A stretch of DNA of 64,000 bases from Okeania sp. SIO1I7 (GCA_010672585.1 JAAHGF010000025.1:45151-109150), one strand, 5' to 3'. Numbered from the stretch's first letter, positions 18,282-28,779 are shown. Numbers and translations: made by a program. Notes: a model not told the origin generated them from the sequence alone.

Positions 18282-18836
18282 ATGAGTATCTCAACAACAA
18301 CCACAACACAAGCAGCTTTTCTGCTAAATATCTCAACAGGTAGATTGCGGACTCTACTTAATCAAGGCCGGGTCCAAGGTGCTTATAAAGTCAAAAGACT
18401 TTGGATGATTCCCCTTAACCATCGGGGAATGCCAGAGATTAAACCAGGTAGTCGTGGTCCACAACCTACTTGGAACAAACTTCAACGCAAAGCCAAAACT
18501 ATTGTTCATGTAATACGAAAGAATATTGATTACAACCGAGACAATGGAACTTCTCATCCAGCAATTGCTGTGAAAGTAGGGGATAAAAAAAAATATTGCC
18601 ACGCCCTGAAAATTAACGGACCTTGCCAAATTGTTTATCAACCTCATGAACCTAATAAAAGTCAAGCTGGGGGTGCCCGTCTGTGGATTGAAGTAGAACC
18701 ACAATATATAGTGGAGCGAAAATATTTTCCAGATGGAGATTATGGTCCGCCTCCAGAAGTAAATCAAAAAAAGCCTAAAGCTAAAAAGAAAAAGTCAGAA
18801 ACTAAAGAACTAAAGGAAATAATTACCCAGACATAG
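18282..18836 (+). CDS. HTH-type DNA-binding protein, cyanobacterial hypothetical
   Basis: The 184-residue product begins with an excisionase/MerR-like helix-turn-helix: TQAAFLLNISTGRLRTLLNQGRV, then a wing-like WMIPLNHRGMPEIKPGSRGP. The central part (60-150) is compact with YCHALKINGPCQIVYQP, and the C-terminus is a strongly basic Lys-rich tail. It lies 59 bp upstream of menD on the same strand and may be cotranscribed. The target is unknown; DNA binding is inferred from the HTH and the charge. Confidence 0.7.
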   Translation: MSISTTTTTQAAFLLNISTGRLRTLLNQGRVQGAYKVKRLWMIPLNHRGMPEIKPGSRGPQPTWNKLQRKAKTIVHVIRKNIDYNRDNGTSHPAIAVKVGDKKKYCHALKINGPCQIVYQPHEPNKSQAGGARLWIEVEPQYIVERKYFPDGDYGPPPEVNQKKPKAKKKKSETKELKEIITQT

Positions 18837-18895
18837 AGGAAGGGGAAGGTTCAGTTAATTGATATTCTATTGTTTCAATAGTTCAAAACTCAAAA

Positions 18896-20653
18896 ATGCT
18901 AATTGATTTTAGAAATATAAACACAGTCTGGGCATCAATTTTAGTAGAAACATTACAATATCTAGGATTAACTACAGCAATTATTAGCCCTGGTTCCCGT
19001 TCTACACCTCTAACATTTGCCTTTGCTACTCACCCAAAAATCGAAACTATTCCTATTCTTGATGAACGTTCTGCATCATTTTTTGCTTTAGGAATAGCAA
19101 AGAAAAATTATCAACCTGTGGTAATAGTCTGTACATCTGGTACTGCTGCTGCCAATTTTTATCCTGCCATAATAGAGGCAAAAGAAAGTCGTATCCCGCT
19201 ATTAGTTTTAACGGCAGATAGACCTCCAGAATTACGAAATTGTCATGCAGGTCAAACAATAGATCAAGTTAAATTATATGGCAGTTATCCCAACTGGCAA
19301 GTTGAATTAAGTTTGCCTTCTATAGAACTAAAAATACTTGAATATTTAAGACAAACAATTATTCATGGTTGGAGAAAAACAACTTTACCGACACCAGGAC
19401 CTGTGCATTTTAATATTCCTTTTCGAGACCCTTTACCTCCTATACCCCAACCAGAAGTTATTTCTTTAGAAGCACAATTTCCCCAAAACTTTTTTGCTAC
19501 AGTACAACCAATTTTCACAACAGAATTTTTGCCAAATTTTGACTTAACATTAGATTTAAAAAATCAACTTCAATCTGGCAAAGGCATAATAATTGCAGGT
19601 TTAGCACAACCCAAAAATCCTGAAAAATATTGTCAGGCGATCGCTCAAATTTCTCAAGTTCTTAAGTTCCCAGTTTTAGCTGAAGGTTTATCTCCTCTAA
19701 GAAACTATTCTCGGTTAAATCCCTATTTGATTAGTACTTATGATTTAATTTTAAGAAATCAGGAAATAGCACAAAAACTTATTCCTAAAATAGTTTTACA
19801 AATCGGCGAATTACCAACAAGTAAACAACTAAGAACTTGGCTAGAAACAACTAACCCTCACCGATTAATCATCGATGAAAGTGAGGATAATTTTGACCCG
19901 CTCCATGGAAAGACAAATAATTTACGACTTTCAGTAGAACAACTAGCTAAAATTTTTACTCCTAAATTTTTCCCCAGTAACTCCGATGACAATTACTTAA
20001 ATTTGTGGTGCAATGCCGAGGTAAAAGTTAGAGAGGCGATCGACAAACAAATGGCAACAATCAATCAAATATTTGAACCTAAAATACCTTGGTTAATTTC
20101 TCAAATATTACCCCAAGGTACACCAATATTTATTGCTAATAGTATGCCAGTCAGAGATGTAGAATTTTTCTGGGTTCCTAATAATTCCCAAATCAAGCCA
20201 TTTTTCAATCGAGGTGCAAATGGAATAGACGGTACTTTATCAACTGCTTTAGGTATTGCTCATCGTCAACAAAGCAGTATTTTGTTAACAGGAGATTTAG
20301 CACTTTTGCATGATACTAATGGTTTTTTACTAAGAAATAAATTAGTCGGTCATTTAACTATTATTTTGATTAATAATCAGGGAGGTGGAATTTTTGAAAT
20401 GTTACCAATAGCTAAATTTGAACCACCTTTTACAGAATTTTTTGCTACTCCCCAGGATCTTAATTTTGCTGCTCTCTGTAATACTTATGATGTAGAACAT
20501 CAGAATATATATTCTTGGCAGCAATTACGACAACTTTTAAATACTCTACCCAGTAGTGGAATAAGAGTTTTAGAAATACAAACAAACCGCCAACTAGATG
20601 CTAGATGGCGGTTAGATAATTTAGATAAATTTGCAGCAGATTTATTGCTATAG
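18896..20653 (+). CDS. menD: SEPHCHC synthase
   Basis: MenD is a ThDP enzyme joining isochorismate and 2-oxoglutarate. The 585-residue protein shows IISPGSRSTPLTFAF (20s-30s), DERSASFFALGIAK with the catalytic Glu region, VICTSGTAAANFYPAIIEA, and the ThDP/Mg motif GDLALLHDTNGFLL followed by ILINNQGGGIFEMLP. It supplies the substrate of menH. Start ATG 18896 precedes LIDFRNINTVWA, the usual N-terminus. Firm. Confidence 0.95.
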   Translation: MLIDFRNINTVWASILVETLQYLGLTTAIISPGSRSTPLTFAFATHPKIETIPILDERSASFFALGIAKKNYQPVVIVCTSGTAAANFYPAIIEAKESRIPLLVLTADRPPELRNCHAGQTIDQVKLYGSYPNWQVELSLPSIELKILEYLRQTIIHGWRKTTLPTPGPVHFNIPFRDPLPPIPQPEVISLEAQFPQNFFATVQPIFTTEFLPNFDLTLDLKNQLQSGKGIIIAGLAQPKNPEKYCQAIAQISQVLKFPVLAEGLSPLRNYSRLNPYLISTYDLILRNQEIAQKLIPKIVLQIGELPTSKQLRTWLETTNPHRLIIDESEDNFDPLHGKTNNLRLSVEQLAKIFTPKFFPSNSDDNYLNLWCNAEVKVREAIDKQMATINQIFEPKIPWLISQILPQGTPIFIANSMPVRDVEFFWVPNNSQIKPFFNRGANGIDGTLSTALGIAHRQQSSILLTGDLALLHDTNGFLLRNKLVGHLTIILINNQGGGIFEMLPIAKFEPPFTEFFATPQDLNFAALCNTYDVEHQNIYSWQQLRQLLNTLPSSGIRVLEIQTNRQLDARWRLDNLDKFAADLLL

Positions 20654-20654
20654 C

Positions 20655-20692
20655 AGAAGAAAGAAGGAAGAAGGAAGAAGGAAGAAGGAAAA
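20655..20692. repeat. GGAAGAA heptamer STRR
   Basis: Four or five GAAGGAA units lie immediately downstream of menD. They are followed by the words GTATTAC-TTGTCT and CTTCGACTGCTATA, also seen after the heptamers at 3555-3630, so the array belongs to a larger repeat. Confidence 0.75.
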
Positions 20693-20837
20693 GTATTACT
20701 TTGTCTGAGTTTTAAGCTTTTGATCTGTCCGTACCCTTTGCTTCGACTGCTATAAATTAAAGTGTATACCACTACAAAAATTGGTTAAGACATTTTTCAA
20801 TCCTATTCGCGGAGCGTTTCCGCACCGAAAACCATTT

Positions 20838-21194
20838 TACCGAATAATTAAGGTTTAAAGCCTCTCCTTTAAAGGAGAAAAAAGCGGTCGAGGAATGGCA
20901 AACTCTCCTCGCTGGTCTCCAATCGACCAAGAGAAGAAAAAATTTTCCTTAAGTGTCAATCCTCTTCTTTTCAAGGGGAGTTCATTAATGGATAATGGAT
21001 AATTGATAATGGATAATTACCTCTCCCTAAAAGGGAGAGGATTGACGAAAAGGAAAAGATTTATTCTCTTGGTCGATTGGATATGGCGAGGTTTCCTCGC
21101 CATCCCTCGACCGCTTTTTTCCCCTTGAAAGGGGAGGCTTCAAGGCGCGAATTATCTAATTATTTAATTGTTTAATTATTAATTATTTCGGTAA
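20838..21194. repeat. Two family A copies in opposite orientation
   Basis: One copy runs from TTACCGAATAATTAAGG (20838) to TTCATTAATGG (about 20998). The second starts there and ends ATTATTTCGGTAA (21194). Both carry the TTGGTCGAT / ATCGACCAAGAG core and an AAAGGGGAGG arm. Together they form a large imperfect palindrome. Confidence 0.8.
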
Positions 21195-21206
21195 TTGTTA
21201 ATAATT

Positions 21207-21426
21207 AGGGCTTGCTGAAAAAGTCTTTTGGTATGAGGTTGGAGTCAGGATAAATGGGGAATTTAGAGGAAGTAGTCAGATATTTTATCTCTTAATTTTT
21301 CTGCAATTATTATGCCCAAAATCCTAACTTTTTTGTCGCTCAAGCTGAAAAATTTGCACTTTTGTACAGCGAAAAAAAGCTAAAACTTTTACCTGTCAAT
21401 GGCTTTAGATTTAATCAGCAAGCCTT
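21207..21426. mobile_element. Family B MITE (AGGGCTTGCTGA ends)
   Basis: Runs AGGGCTTGCTGAAAAAG to TCAGCAAGCCTT, flanked by AATT on both sides (21203-21206, 21427-21430), a 4-bp target duplication. The interior word CTCAAGCTGAAAAA is shared with other copies. Confidence 0.85.
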
Positions 21427-21533
21427 AATTATTAATTATTAATTATTAATTATTAATTGTTGAAAGTTCCCTATTCCCTAGGGCATAGCGCTATAATAAT
21501 TGAATTTTTTCTTAGTCTCAAATAATCCCTAAT

Positions 21534-21851
21534 TTATACAGCAGCAGGCTTACTCAATAAAGGATCTAACTCACCCTTTCCATCTAAAGCATAAATCTCA
21601 TCACAGCCACCAATATGTTGGTCATTGATAAAAATCTGTGGCACAGTACGATATCCATTCGCACGTTCAGCCATAGTATTCCTGGCAGCTACATTGCCAT
21701 CTATTTTGTATTCTGTATAGTTGACACCTTTCCACCACAGCAAAAGTTTTGCCCTGATACAATAGGGACAAGTTTGCCAAGTATAAATTTCAACGTTAGC
21801 CTTGATTTGTTCTGGATGACGACCAAGAATAGGATTAATAAAGTCAAACAT
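21534..21851 (-). CDS. grxC: Glutaredoxin 3
   Basis: A 105-residue dithiol glutaredoxin: EIYTWQTCPYCIRAK places the active-site CPYC at residues 28-31, TVPQIFINDQHIGGCDE carries the cis-Pro and glutathione-binding loop, and the product ends GELDPLL. It reduces protein disulfides and mixed glutathione disulfides in the cytosol. The N-terminus is about 15-20 residues longer than the minimal fold; the ATG at 21851 is the only good start. It stands alone between repeats. Confidence 0.93.
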   Translation of the reverse strand: MFDFINPILGRHPEQIKANVEIYTWQTCPYCIRAKLLLWWKGVNYTEYKIDGNVAARNTMAERANGYRTVPQIFINDQHIGGCDEIYALDGKGELDPLLSKPAAV

Positions 21852-22508
21852 TTTTAGTAATTAGCCCTAGTAATAAATTAGCAAGTTTAGATACTTTTTA
21901 ACGTATTTTTCCAGAAAATTGCAACAACTTAAACAAACCTTCTGCCTTAGGTAGTGGTGTACAAGTAGTGATTTTTTTAGTTTTTTTTCTGACAGTGAAA
22001 GGGATTTACTTATAAATATCACTATAACTACAGGACTAACCTTTTTTTATAAACATAATCTACAAATATTTTGCCCAAGATTGTTGTATTATTTTATGTC
22101 TGGTTAAGTACTGATAAAGTAATATGAAATACTAAAATTTTTGCTATAAATACTTAGGGTGTTTCAAGCAGTCAGTAGCCAGGAGGACTGATTCAGTAGG
22201 AATAGCCCATATATCATTTAGTTAGAGTCAAACTCTGTTTTTAGTCAAATCAACATTTTTAGGTAAAGTATTTTCGGCAAGGAAATTATTCGTAGCATTC
22301 TTTTGAATATTTCATATTAAGAATAAGGGAGTAGGGAGCGGGGAGTAGGGAAAATAGAAAAATTTGCCATTGAATGGAGAATATAGTTTTTTTTATCACT
22401 AATTAAACAGACATAATATCATACTAAATTGTCAACTATTTACTATAAATAGTCTGTTATATATTCCCGAAAGCTATATTTTAAATACAGTAATGATTGA
22501 CTCAAAAT
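21852..22508. other. AT-rich gap, nothing recognised
   Basis: No ORF with family character, no hairpin terminator and no MITE end was identified. A short GGGAGTAGGGAGCGGGGAG tract lies at about 22326-22345. Confidence 0.4.
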
Positions 22509-22769
22509 TTAATATCGATACCTTGTAGGTTTAGCCCTCATCTTCATTTGTGTTTGCATTTTATCTCTAATGTATAGTTCTCGGGAAATTTGAGAAAAAT
22601 AATGAGCTGTAAATACTAAATTAAGCATCAAAAAAACTAAGACCAAAATCAGCACCAAAACGTTTAAAATACTTAATTCATTAAACACTGTAAAGATGGC
22701 GAATAAAACTGAACAAAGACCAAATCCAGAAGCAGAAGAACTGAGAATTAGCCAGCGTAATTTAGACAT
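22509..22769 (-). CDS. Small membrane protein, hypothetical
   Basis: The 86-residue product has two hydrophobic spans, about residues 5-27 (WLILSSSASGFGLCSVLFAIF) and 33-56 (ILNVLVLILVLVFLMLNLVF), and a basic cytoplasmic tail ending RAKPTRYRY. The family is not recognised. Codon use and a clear start after an AT-rich leader support a real gene. The gap to vipp1 (22770-23257) holds no other feature. Confidence 0.6.
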   Translation of the reverse strand: MSKLRWLILSSSASGFGLCSVLFAIFTVFNELSILNVLVLILVLVFLMLNLVFTAHYFSQISRELYIRDKMQTQMKMRAKPTRYRY

Positions 22770-23257
22770 AATTAAGTTAATAAATATTTAATGAAAGTAG
22801 AAGGCATAAATTTTACTTATTATTGAATGATACATAAATGAGCTTAAATTTAATAGTCCTATAATCACTTTTAGCTGATTTATTGAGGAGAGGCAAATCT
22901 AAGTTATTTATACTAGGGAACAGAAAACAGTAGGAAAAATATTTCCCTGTCTAAAGATAATTATTACTCTATGTCCTAACCTATCTGTCTATTGCCATAT
23001 AGTACATAGCCCAATCGGATAACTATGCCAATACTGCAATCTCAGTATTTTTGAACAAAATTATCTAATTTAACAGAAAAATGCCTTGACAGATTATACT
23101 TACAACACTTTTCATTTAAGTAGACTACAAAATTCTCTTGAATTAGGGAGTATCCATTAGGAGGCCACTGTAGTCTATCTATTTGAAAATCGCTATAATA
23201 TCCATCAAGGCTCAAAGTATCGCTGAAATATCAGCACATTTAGAAAATAAACAAAAC

Positions 23258-24025
23258 TTACATTTTGTCAAGTTGTTTACGCAAATCTTCCAGTTCAGCA
23301 TCAACCTCCGATTTTTCTGCTGAACCCTGATTTGACGCGGGTAGTGGATTCGGATTTACAGAACCTCCAGTTAGTTGTGCCTTCATCGCCGCTAACTCAT
23401 CATCAACATCACTACTCGCTTCCAACTTTCGGAAATCCTCCTCCAAACCACTGCCACCAGCTAACTCTGCTGTAGCTTGGGAACGGGCCTCCATTTGTAA
23501 AACCTTTTCTTCCATCCTGTCAAAAGCTGCCATTGCCCCGCTAGTATTCAGAGAACCCATCGTATTATTGAGTTGCTCCTGAGTTTTAGCAGCAGTCATT
23601 CGCGCTTTCAACATATCCTTCTTCGCCTTAGCTTCAGAAATCTTACCTTCCAAAGCCGTTAAATTCCGCTTTAAATTTTCTACCTGACTTGTTTGACTGT
23701 CCAAAGATACTTTTACAGTGTCTGCTGTCTCAGAATAAGTCTTCTTACGCTGTAGAGCTTCCTTGGCCAAATTTTCATCTCCTTTTTGTAGAGCCAACTG
23801 TGCCCGCGAGTACCATTGATTAGCTTGAGATTGAGCTTGATTATATTGTTGTTGGCTACGTTTCTGAGTAGCAATAGCACTAGCAACAGCCTGACGCAAC
23901 TGCACCAAATCTTCTTGCATATCAATAATAGACTGCTCTAGAACCTTCTCAGGGTCTTCAGCTTTACTTACCATGTCATTAACATTAGCTCTAACGAGGC
24001 GACCAATTCTATCAAATAATCCCAT
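23258..24025 (-). CDS. vipp1: Vipp1/IM30 membrane-remodelling protein
   Basis: The 255-residue PspA/IM30-family coiled coil opens MGLFDRIGRLVRANVNDMVSKAEDPEKVLEQ, with the membrane-binding amphipathic helix H0 and its conserved PEKVLEQ. It continues with long helices (SRAQLALQKGDENLAKEAL) and FDRMEEKV. Beyond the PspA core a Pro-rich linker and a final helix (SEVDAELEDLRKQLDKM) form the C-terminal extension that marks Vipp1 in oxygenic phototrophs, where it maintains thylakoid membranes as ESCRT-III-like rings. A PspA paralog lies upstream on the same strand. Confidence 0.92.
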   Translation of the reverse strand: MGLFDRIGRLVRANVNDMVSKAEDPEKVLEQSIIDMQEDLVQLRQAVASAIATQKRSQQQYNQAQSQANQWYSRAQLALQKGDENLAKEALQRKKTYSETADTVKVSLDSQTSQVENLKRNLTALEGKISEAKAKKDMLKARMTAAKTQEQLNNTMGSLNTSGAMAAFDRMEEKVLQMEARSQATAELAGGSGLEEDFRKLEASSDVDDELAAMKAQLTGGSVNPNPLPASNQGSAEKSEVDAELEDLRKQLDKM

Positions 24026-24402
24026 AATTTTATCTTTCCTTTGATTTTTAATTTAGCTTCTAGCTCTTCTGGCCAATACTAACTACTATAGGCCAAATTT
24101 TTCATTACTAATAGATCAGGAGACTCTCCCATAGCTATATCTTCATTTTAAGCCTTTCTTTCTCCGCTAACTACTTATAAAAATTAGAGACTATGGATAT
24201 TCCCGGTTTTAAAGAATCCCGACATCAGCAAATTAGTCCCCTCACCAAGCAGTAAGACCGCAATATTTACCATGGTCATCTAAGTTAGCAATAGCCTCTT
24301 GCTTTACCTTATTAGCAAGATTAGTTTTTAATGAATCAGCTTGTTTCAAGTAACACGGTATAATCAGACTCTGTAGAACTTTAGTTCTTTAATCGCCTGA
24401 TG

Positions 24403-24435
24403 ATAAGAGTCTCTAGTAAAGAGACAGACTCTTAT
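24403..24435. terminator. 10-bp hairpin between pspA and vipp1
   Basis: ATAAGAGTCT (24403-24412) pairs perfectly with AGACTCTTAT (24426-24435), with an inner CTCT/AGAG pairing in the loop. There is no long T run, so it may be a processing or attenuation hairpin instead of an intrinsic terminator. The rest of 24026-24507 shows no gene. Confidence 0.45.
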
Positions 24436-24507
24436 TCATGGTTTAAACCCAATAAAAAAAACCTCCATAATTCATATAAATTCATCTAAGGATGGAGTTT
24501 CAAATTA

Positions 24508-25224
24508 TTATTCTGTTTTTCTAAGATGAGAACTATCTTGAATAGGTAATTGAGAATTAGTTCCCCCAGGCAAAATTTCCGCCTTCATAGCCTCCAACTC
24601 AGCCTCAATATCATTACCCTCTTCCAAAGAAGCAAATTGTTTTTCTAAACTATCAGTTCCCAACTCAGCGATCGCCTCAGACTTAGCCTCAAGCTGCATT
24701 ACCTTCTCTTCCATCCTATCAAAAGCATTTAAAGCATTACCAGTATTCACAGTGCCCAAAATTTCATTTAACTTTTCCGAAGCCTTAGCAGAACGTGCCC
24801 TAGCAATATACATATTCTTTTTTAGTTTAGCCTCACTAATTTTTTGTTCCAACTGTCTCATATTTTGCTTCAGCCTTTCCATTACCTGTTTTTGCTGTTC
24901 CACCTGAACTTTCATCGCTGTAGCAGTTTCTTGGTAAGACTTGCGTCTAGTTAGAGCTTCCCGTGCCAAATTTTCCTGGCCTTTTTGCAAAGCTAACTGC
25001 GCTCTCCTATACCATTCATCTGCAGTAGACTGAGCTTGAGAATATTGTCGTTCAGTACGTTTTTGAGTAGCGATCGCCTGTGCCACTGCCTGGCGTAGTT
25101 TCACCAGGTCATTTTGCATATCTGTCACTGTCTGCTCTAGAACCTTCTCTGGATCTTCCGCACCAGAAATTAAAGCATTAATATTAGCACGAATTACCCG
25201 CCAAACACGGTCTAAAAGTCCCAT
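24508..25224 (-). CDS. pspA: PspA/IM30-family phage-shock protein
   Basis: The 238-residue paralog of the downstream Vipp1 starts MGLLDRVWRVIRANINALISGAEDPEKVLEQ and keeps the same heptad-rich helices and FDRMEEKVMQLEAKSEA. It ends soon after the PspA core (GGTNSQLPIQDSSHLRKTE) without the Vipp1 terminal helix. Many cyanobacteria carry both proteins; tandem adjacency suggests a local duplication and possible shared control. It acts at the inner membrane under envelope stress. Confidence 0.88.
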   Translation of the reverse strand: MGLLDRVWRVIRANINALISGAEDPEKVLEQTVTDMQNDLVKLRQAVAQAIATQKRTERQYSQAQSTADEWYRRAQLALQKGQENLAREALTRRKSYQETATAMKVQVEQQKQVMERLKQNMRQLEQKISEAKLKKNMYIARARSAKASEKLNEILGTVNTGNALNAFDRMEEKVMQLEAKSEAIAELGTDSLEKQFASLEEGNDIEAELEAMKAEILPGGTNSQLPIQDSSHLRKTE

Positions 25225-25434
25225 AAAAACTATCCCTCTTCATTATTATTTATTATATTTTGATATTATCTATAGCAGGCAAAAGGGAACAGGGAACAGG
25301 AAAAAGTGGGAAAAACATTTTCCGTGATTTGGATCGTCATCCGCATAAGTCCTAAACCTAAAAAATGGCGGGAGGAAAGTTCCCGGAAGATTTATCCCCT
25401 GGTTGAATAACGACGCGCGGGTTTTAACCCGGTG

Positions 25435-25840
25435 TTACTTTCCGGTTTGGTTTTCAATGTACTTCCTAACAGTCTCCGTTGAAGCATTTCCTGTTGTAGC
25501 ACAGAAAAAGCTAGGGGTCCAAAGTGTGGGCAATTTTAGCAATCTAGGAAATTCTTTTCTCAAATGATGAGAAGCTCTACCTTTGACTCGTTTGATAATG
25601 ACAGAGGGCGCAAAAGTTGGGTCAACTTCTAAAAATAAATGTACATGGTCTGGCATTATTTCTAATGCTATTAGTCTCCAATTATGCTCAGTACATAACT
25701 CAAAAATAATCTGTTGCAACCGTTGTTTTACGTCTCCTACCAATACTGGCTTTCTACGCTTTGGACAAAATACATGCAGGGTAATTAATTAGTGTTACTG
25801 AGTGAGGATTTCTTCTATATTCGTCTGGTTTTTTCTTCAT
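25435..25840 (-). pseudogene. tnpA: IS200/IS605 Y1 transposase TnpA, frameshifted
   Basis: From the ATG at 25840 the frame reads KKKPDEYRRNPHSVTLIN. A one-base shift near 25785-25792 moves it to the frame that reads VFCPKRRKPVLVGDVKQRL and continues through ALEIMPDHVHLFLEV, with the HUH motif His-Val-His. The catalytic Tyr lies in ETVRKYIENQ near the C-terminus. Apart from the shift it is full-length and recognisable. Confidence 0.88.
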
Positions 25841-25898
25841 CAATCTGTAGAAAGACTATGTTTAATAGTGCTATTATATCTACAGGAGGTGATAATTA

Positions 25899-27228
25899 AT
25901 GTATGGATGTCAACAACACCTAGTCAAGAATACCTCAGAAGTAATGGCTGTGCTGGAATACATAAGCACAGAAGCAAATAAGTTGACAAATTGTGGTATT
26001 TACTATTGTCGTCAAATGCTATTTAAAGCAGGACGCTTTTTGTCTAAAGCTGAACTAGATTTTGAGTTAAAAAGTAATCTGCATTTTAAGGCTATGCGTT
26101 TGCTCCGCAACGCTAGCGCGAACAGCCTGTGCCCAACAGACATTACATTCTGTAATTGAGTCTTTCAACTCTTATGCAAGACTTGCCAAAATGTTTACTT
26201 CAGGTGAACTGGCACAAAAGCCAAAACCACCAAAATACCGCAAAAAGAATGGTTTAGCAGTCGTTAGTTATCCAGCACGCTGGGTCAAGCTGGTGAATGG
26301 AATGCTTAAGTTCCCTCTAGGTAAGCAAGTCAAAGCATGGTTTGGAATAGACCATTTTTTATTGCCAATGCCTAGCAACTTAGATTTCAATCAAATTAAA
26401 GAATTGAGATTTGTTCCCAGAAACAACTGCTTCTATTTAGAATTTGTTTATGAGCAATCTACACTAGAAAAAGGCCAACCAATAGCAGAAAACGTCTTAG
26501 GCATAGACCCAGGATTAAATAACTGGTTAACCTGTGTGAGTAATGTGGGAAAGGCTTTTATAGTTGATGGGAAAAAGGTTAAATCTCAAAATCAATGGTA
26601 CAACAAGCAAGTAGCCAAAATAAAATCAGGCCAGTCTGGTGACTACTGGGACAATAACTTAGCAGCTATTACTGAAAAGCGCAACCGTCAGATGCGGGAT
26701 AATGTGAACAAAGCAGCTAGATTTGTGCTCAACTGGTGTATTGAGCATCAAATAGGCACAATAGTTTTTGGGTGGAATCAACGCCAAAAAGATAGCATTA
26801 ACATCGGCAAGAAGAATAACCAACAGTTTGTTCAAATACCAACAGCCAAGTTAAAAGCCAGGATAGCTGAATTGTCTGAGCAGTATGGAATTAAGTTTGT
26901 TGAGACTGAGGAAAGTTACACGAGTAAGGCTAGTTTTCTAGATGAAGATTTCTTACCGACATTTGGTGAAAAACCCGTTTGCGTAGCATTCCGTAGGAAA
27001 AGGTGTGAGCCATCAGGAAAGCGTGTTAATCGTGGTTTGTACCGTTCAGCAACAGGTAAATTGATTAATGCCGATGCTAATGGTGCTGGAAATATTATCA
27101 AAAAAGTAGCAACACAGCTAAGTTTAGATTTAGTCAAGGTTGGTAGGGAAGTGTTGATGCTTCCACAACGATATAAGTTGGACGATCTAACTAGAAAATA
27201 TCGTAAGCAGTGCGTCGCGTGGCTTTAG
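25899..27228 (+). pseudogene. tnpB: TnpB with non-canonical catalytic site, broken by a short repeat
   Basis: The N-terminal part (25899 on) reads LVKNTSEVMAVLEYISTEANKLTN. At 26095-26127 an insert rich in GCTCCGCAACGCTAGCGCG shifts the frame, and the gene resumes as AQQTLHSVIESFNSYARLAKMF and runs open to 27228. RuvC-I is GIDPGLNNW. The usual RuvC-II Glu position reads FGWNQRQK, and a Glu pair follows later (VETEESYTSKAS). RuvC-III is NADANGAGNI. No CxxC zinc ribbon is present. A second insert of the GCGTAGCATTCCGTAGGAAA type (26976-27000) adds about ten residues in frame. Confidence 0.85.
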
Positions 27229-27367
27229 CCCGCGTAAGCACATCCGCTCAGAATCCAGGGTGTTTTAACCCCTGGAGACATCAATACCTGTCTATTGCAA
27301 TATTTAATTGACTAATAAAATAGGTCGCTGTTGAATCAAGGAAGGAATGAATCTTTTGGAAATTAGT

Positions 27368-27604
27368 TCATTAATTGATAATTGATAATGGATAATTGAT
27401 AATTACCTCTGGTTAAAACCGTTATTGATTGAATATAAGGAAATATTATTTCTTCTCTTGGTCGATGGTCGGACAGCGAGGAGACCTCGCCATCCCACCC
27501 TACGGGAAAGCTGCGAAGATCGACCGCTTTTTTCCCCTTAAAAGGGGAGGCTTCAAGGCGCGAATTATTTAATTATTAATTATTAATTATTAATTATTCG
27601 GTAA
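27368..27604. repeat. Family A dispersed repeat
   Basis: Full-length copy from TTCATTAATTGATAAT to ATTATTCGGTAAT, with the TTGGTCGATGG, CCCTACGGGAAAGCTGCG and CCCCTTAAAAGGGG blocks. Confidence 0.8.
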
Positions 27605-27951
27605 TCCTACCATAGTTAAAGTTTAAGACGATACAAAGCTCACTTCAAGGTATCCAGTTGATGATTTTCTTAGTAGTTAGTAGTTATATTTAAATCCATA
27701 TAAGTCTAGTTAAAATATCAGCTACATCATATTAACTATTAGTTCAATAGACATCTCCAATAATCAAAAATAAAATCAATTATCGTGCAAAAATTATCAA
27801 TTATTTCCTCCTACTCCCTACCCCCCTACTCCCTACTCCCTACTCTATATTTTCCAGAGAGGTCTGATAGAGTTAAGTTTTCAATAGTTAAAGTTTAAGA
27901 CGAATACAAAGCTCACTTCAACGTATCTAGTTGATTCTCTTTTCAGTAGTT

Positions 27952-28240
<289 letters not shown>

Positions 28241-28337
28241 AGTTAGTAGTTATATTTAAATCCATATAAGCCTAGTTAAAATATCAGCTACATCATATTA
28301 ACTATTAGTTCAATAGACATCTCCAATAATCAAAAAT

Positions 28338-28637
28338 CGGAGTTGCTGAATTAGGTTATGATACCAAATCCGGGTTAAAAAAAAGGTGTATATGTATATA
28401 TTAATTAACACCTTTTATTATATGCGGATTTGGTATGATATTAATCTTAATTACTTAGGAGTTAACCCACCCCTCGCCCCTCCTGGGAGGGGGAGGGGTC
28501 GTCAGTCCTCAGGAGTCAGGAGGGAACAAAGAAGAAGAAATAGGAGTATAAGGAGAAAGTTTTTTGGTCGGGTAAGCGGAACGGAGTTTTATCGAGCTCT
28601 GATCCGGACAGATATCATAGCTCAAATCACCAACGCC
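28338..28637. mobile_element. IS1-like MITE (family D)
   Basis: Ends CGGAGTTGCTGAATT and GTTGGTGATTTGAGC (read inward) are imperfect inverted repeats of the GGCGTTGCTGA type. CAAAAAT is duplicated on both sides (28331-28337, 28638-28644), and the empty site is visible in copy 1. The interior carries the CCTCCTGGGAGGGGGAGGGG palindrome and a near-palindrome around 28366-28438 (ACCAAATCCG / CGGATTTGGT). Confidence 0.85.
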
Positions 28638-28779
28638 CAAAAATAAAATCAATTATCGCGCAAAAATCATCAATTATTTTCCCCTACTCCCTACCCCCTA
28701 CTCCCTCTTTTCCAGAGAGGTCTGATAGAGTTAACTTTTCAATTTTGACTGGTGACTAAAATTATTTGCCTAAGTCATT

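Larger units (their letters stand above)
25370..27290. mobile_element. Dead IS200/IS605 element with tnpA and tnpB
   Basis: A left-end hairpin region (GCGGGTTTTAACCCGG near 25417-25433) precedes tnpA on the minus strand. The divergent tnpB is followed by a right-end hairpin (CCAGGGTGTTTTAACCCCTGG near 27256-27276). Both genes are frameshifted. There are no terminal inverted repeats, as expected for Y1 (HUH) transposition. Confidence 0.8.

Noticed and set aside
18354-18767. 137-codon minus-strand ORF
   Set aside because: Antisense shadow of the HTH protein gene; the sense frame has an HTH motif and a proper start.
28386-28646. 86-codon ORF with an Arg-rich centre
   Set aside because: Contained in an IS1-like MITE and read through its palindrome and heptamers.
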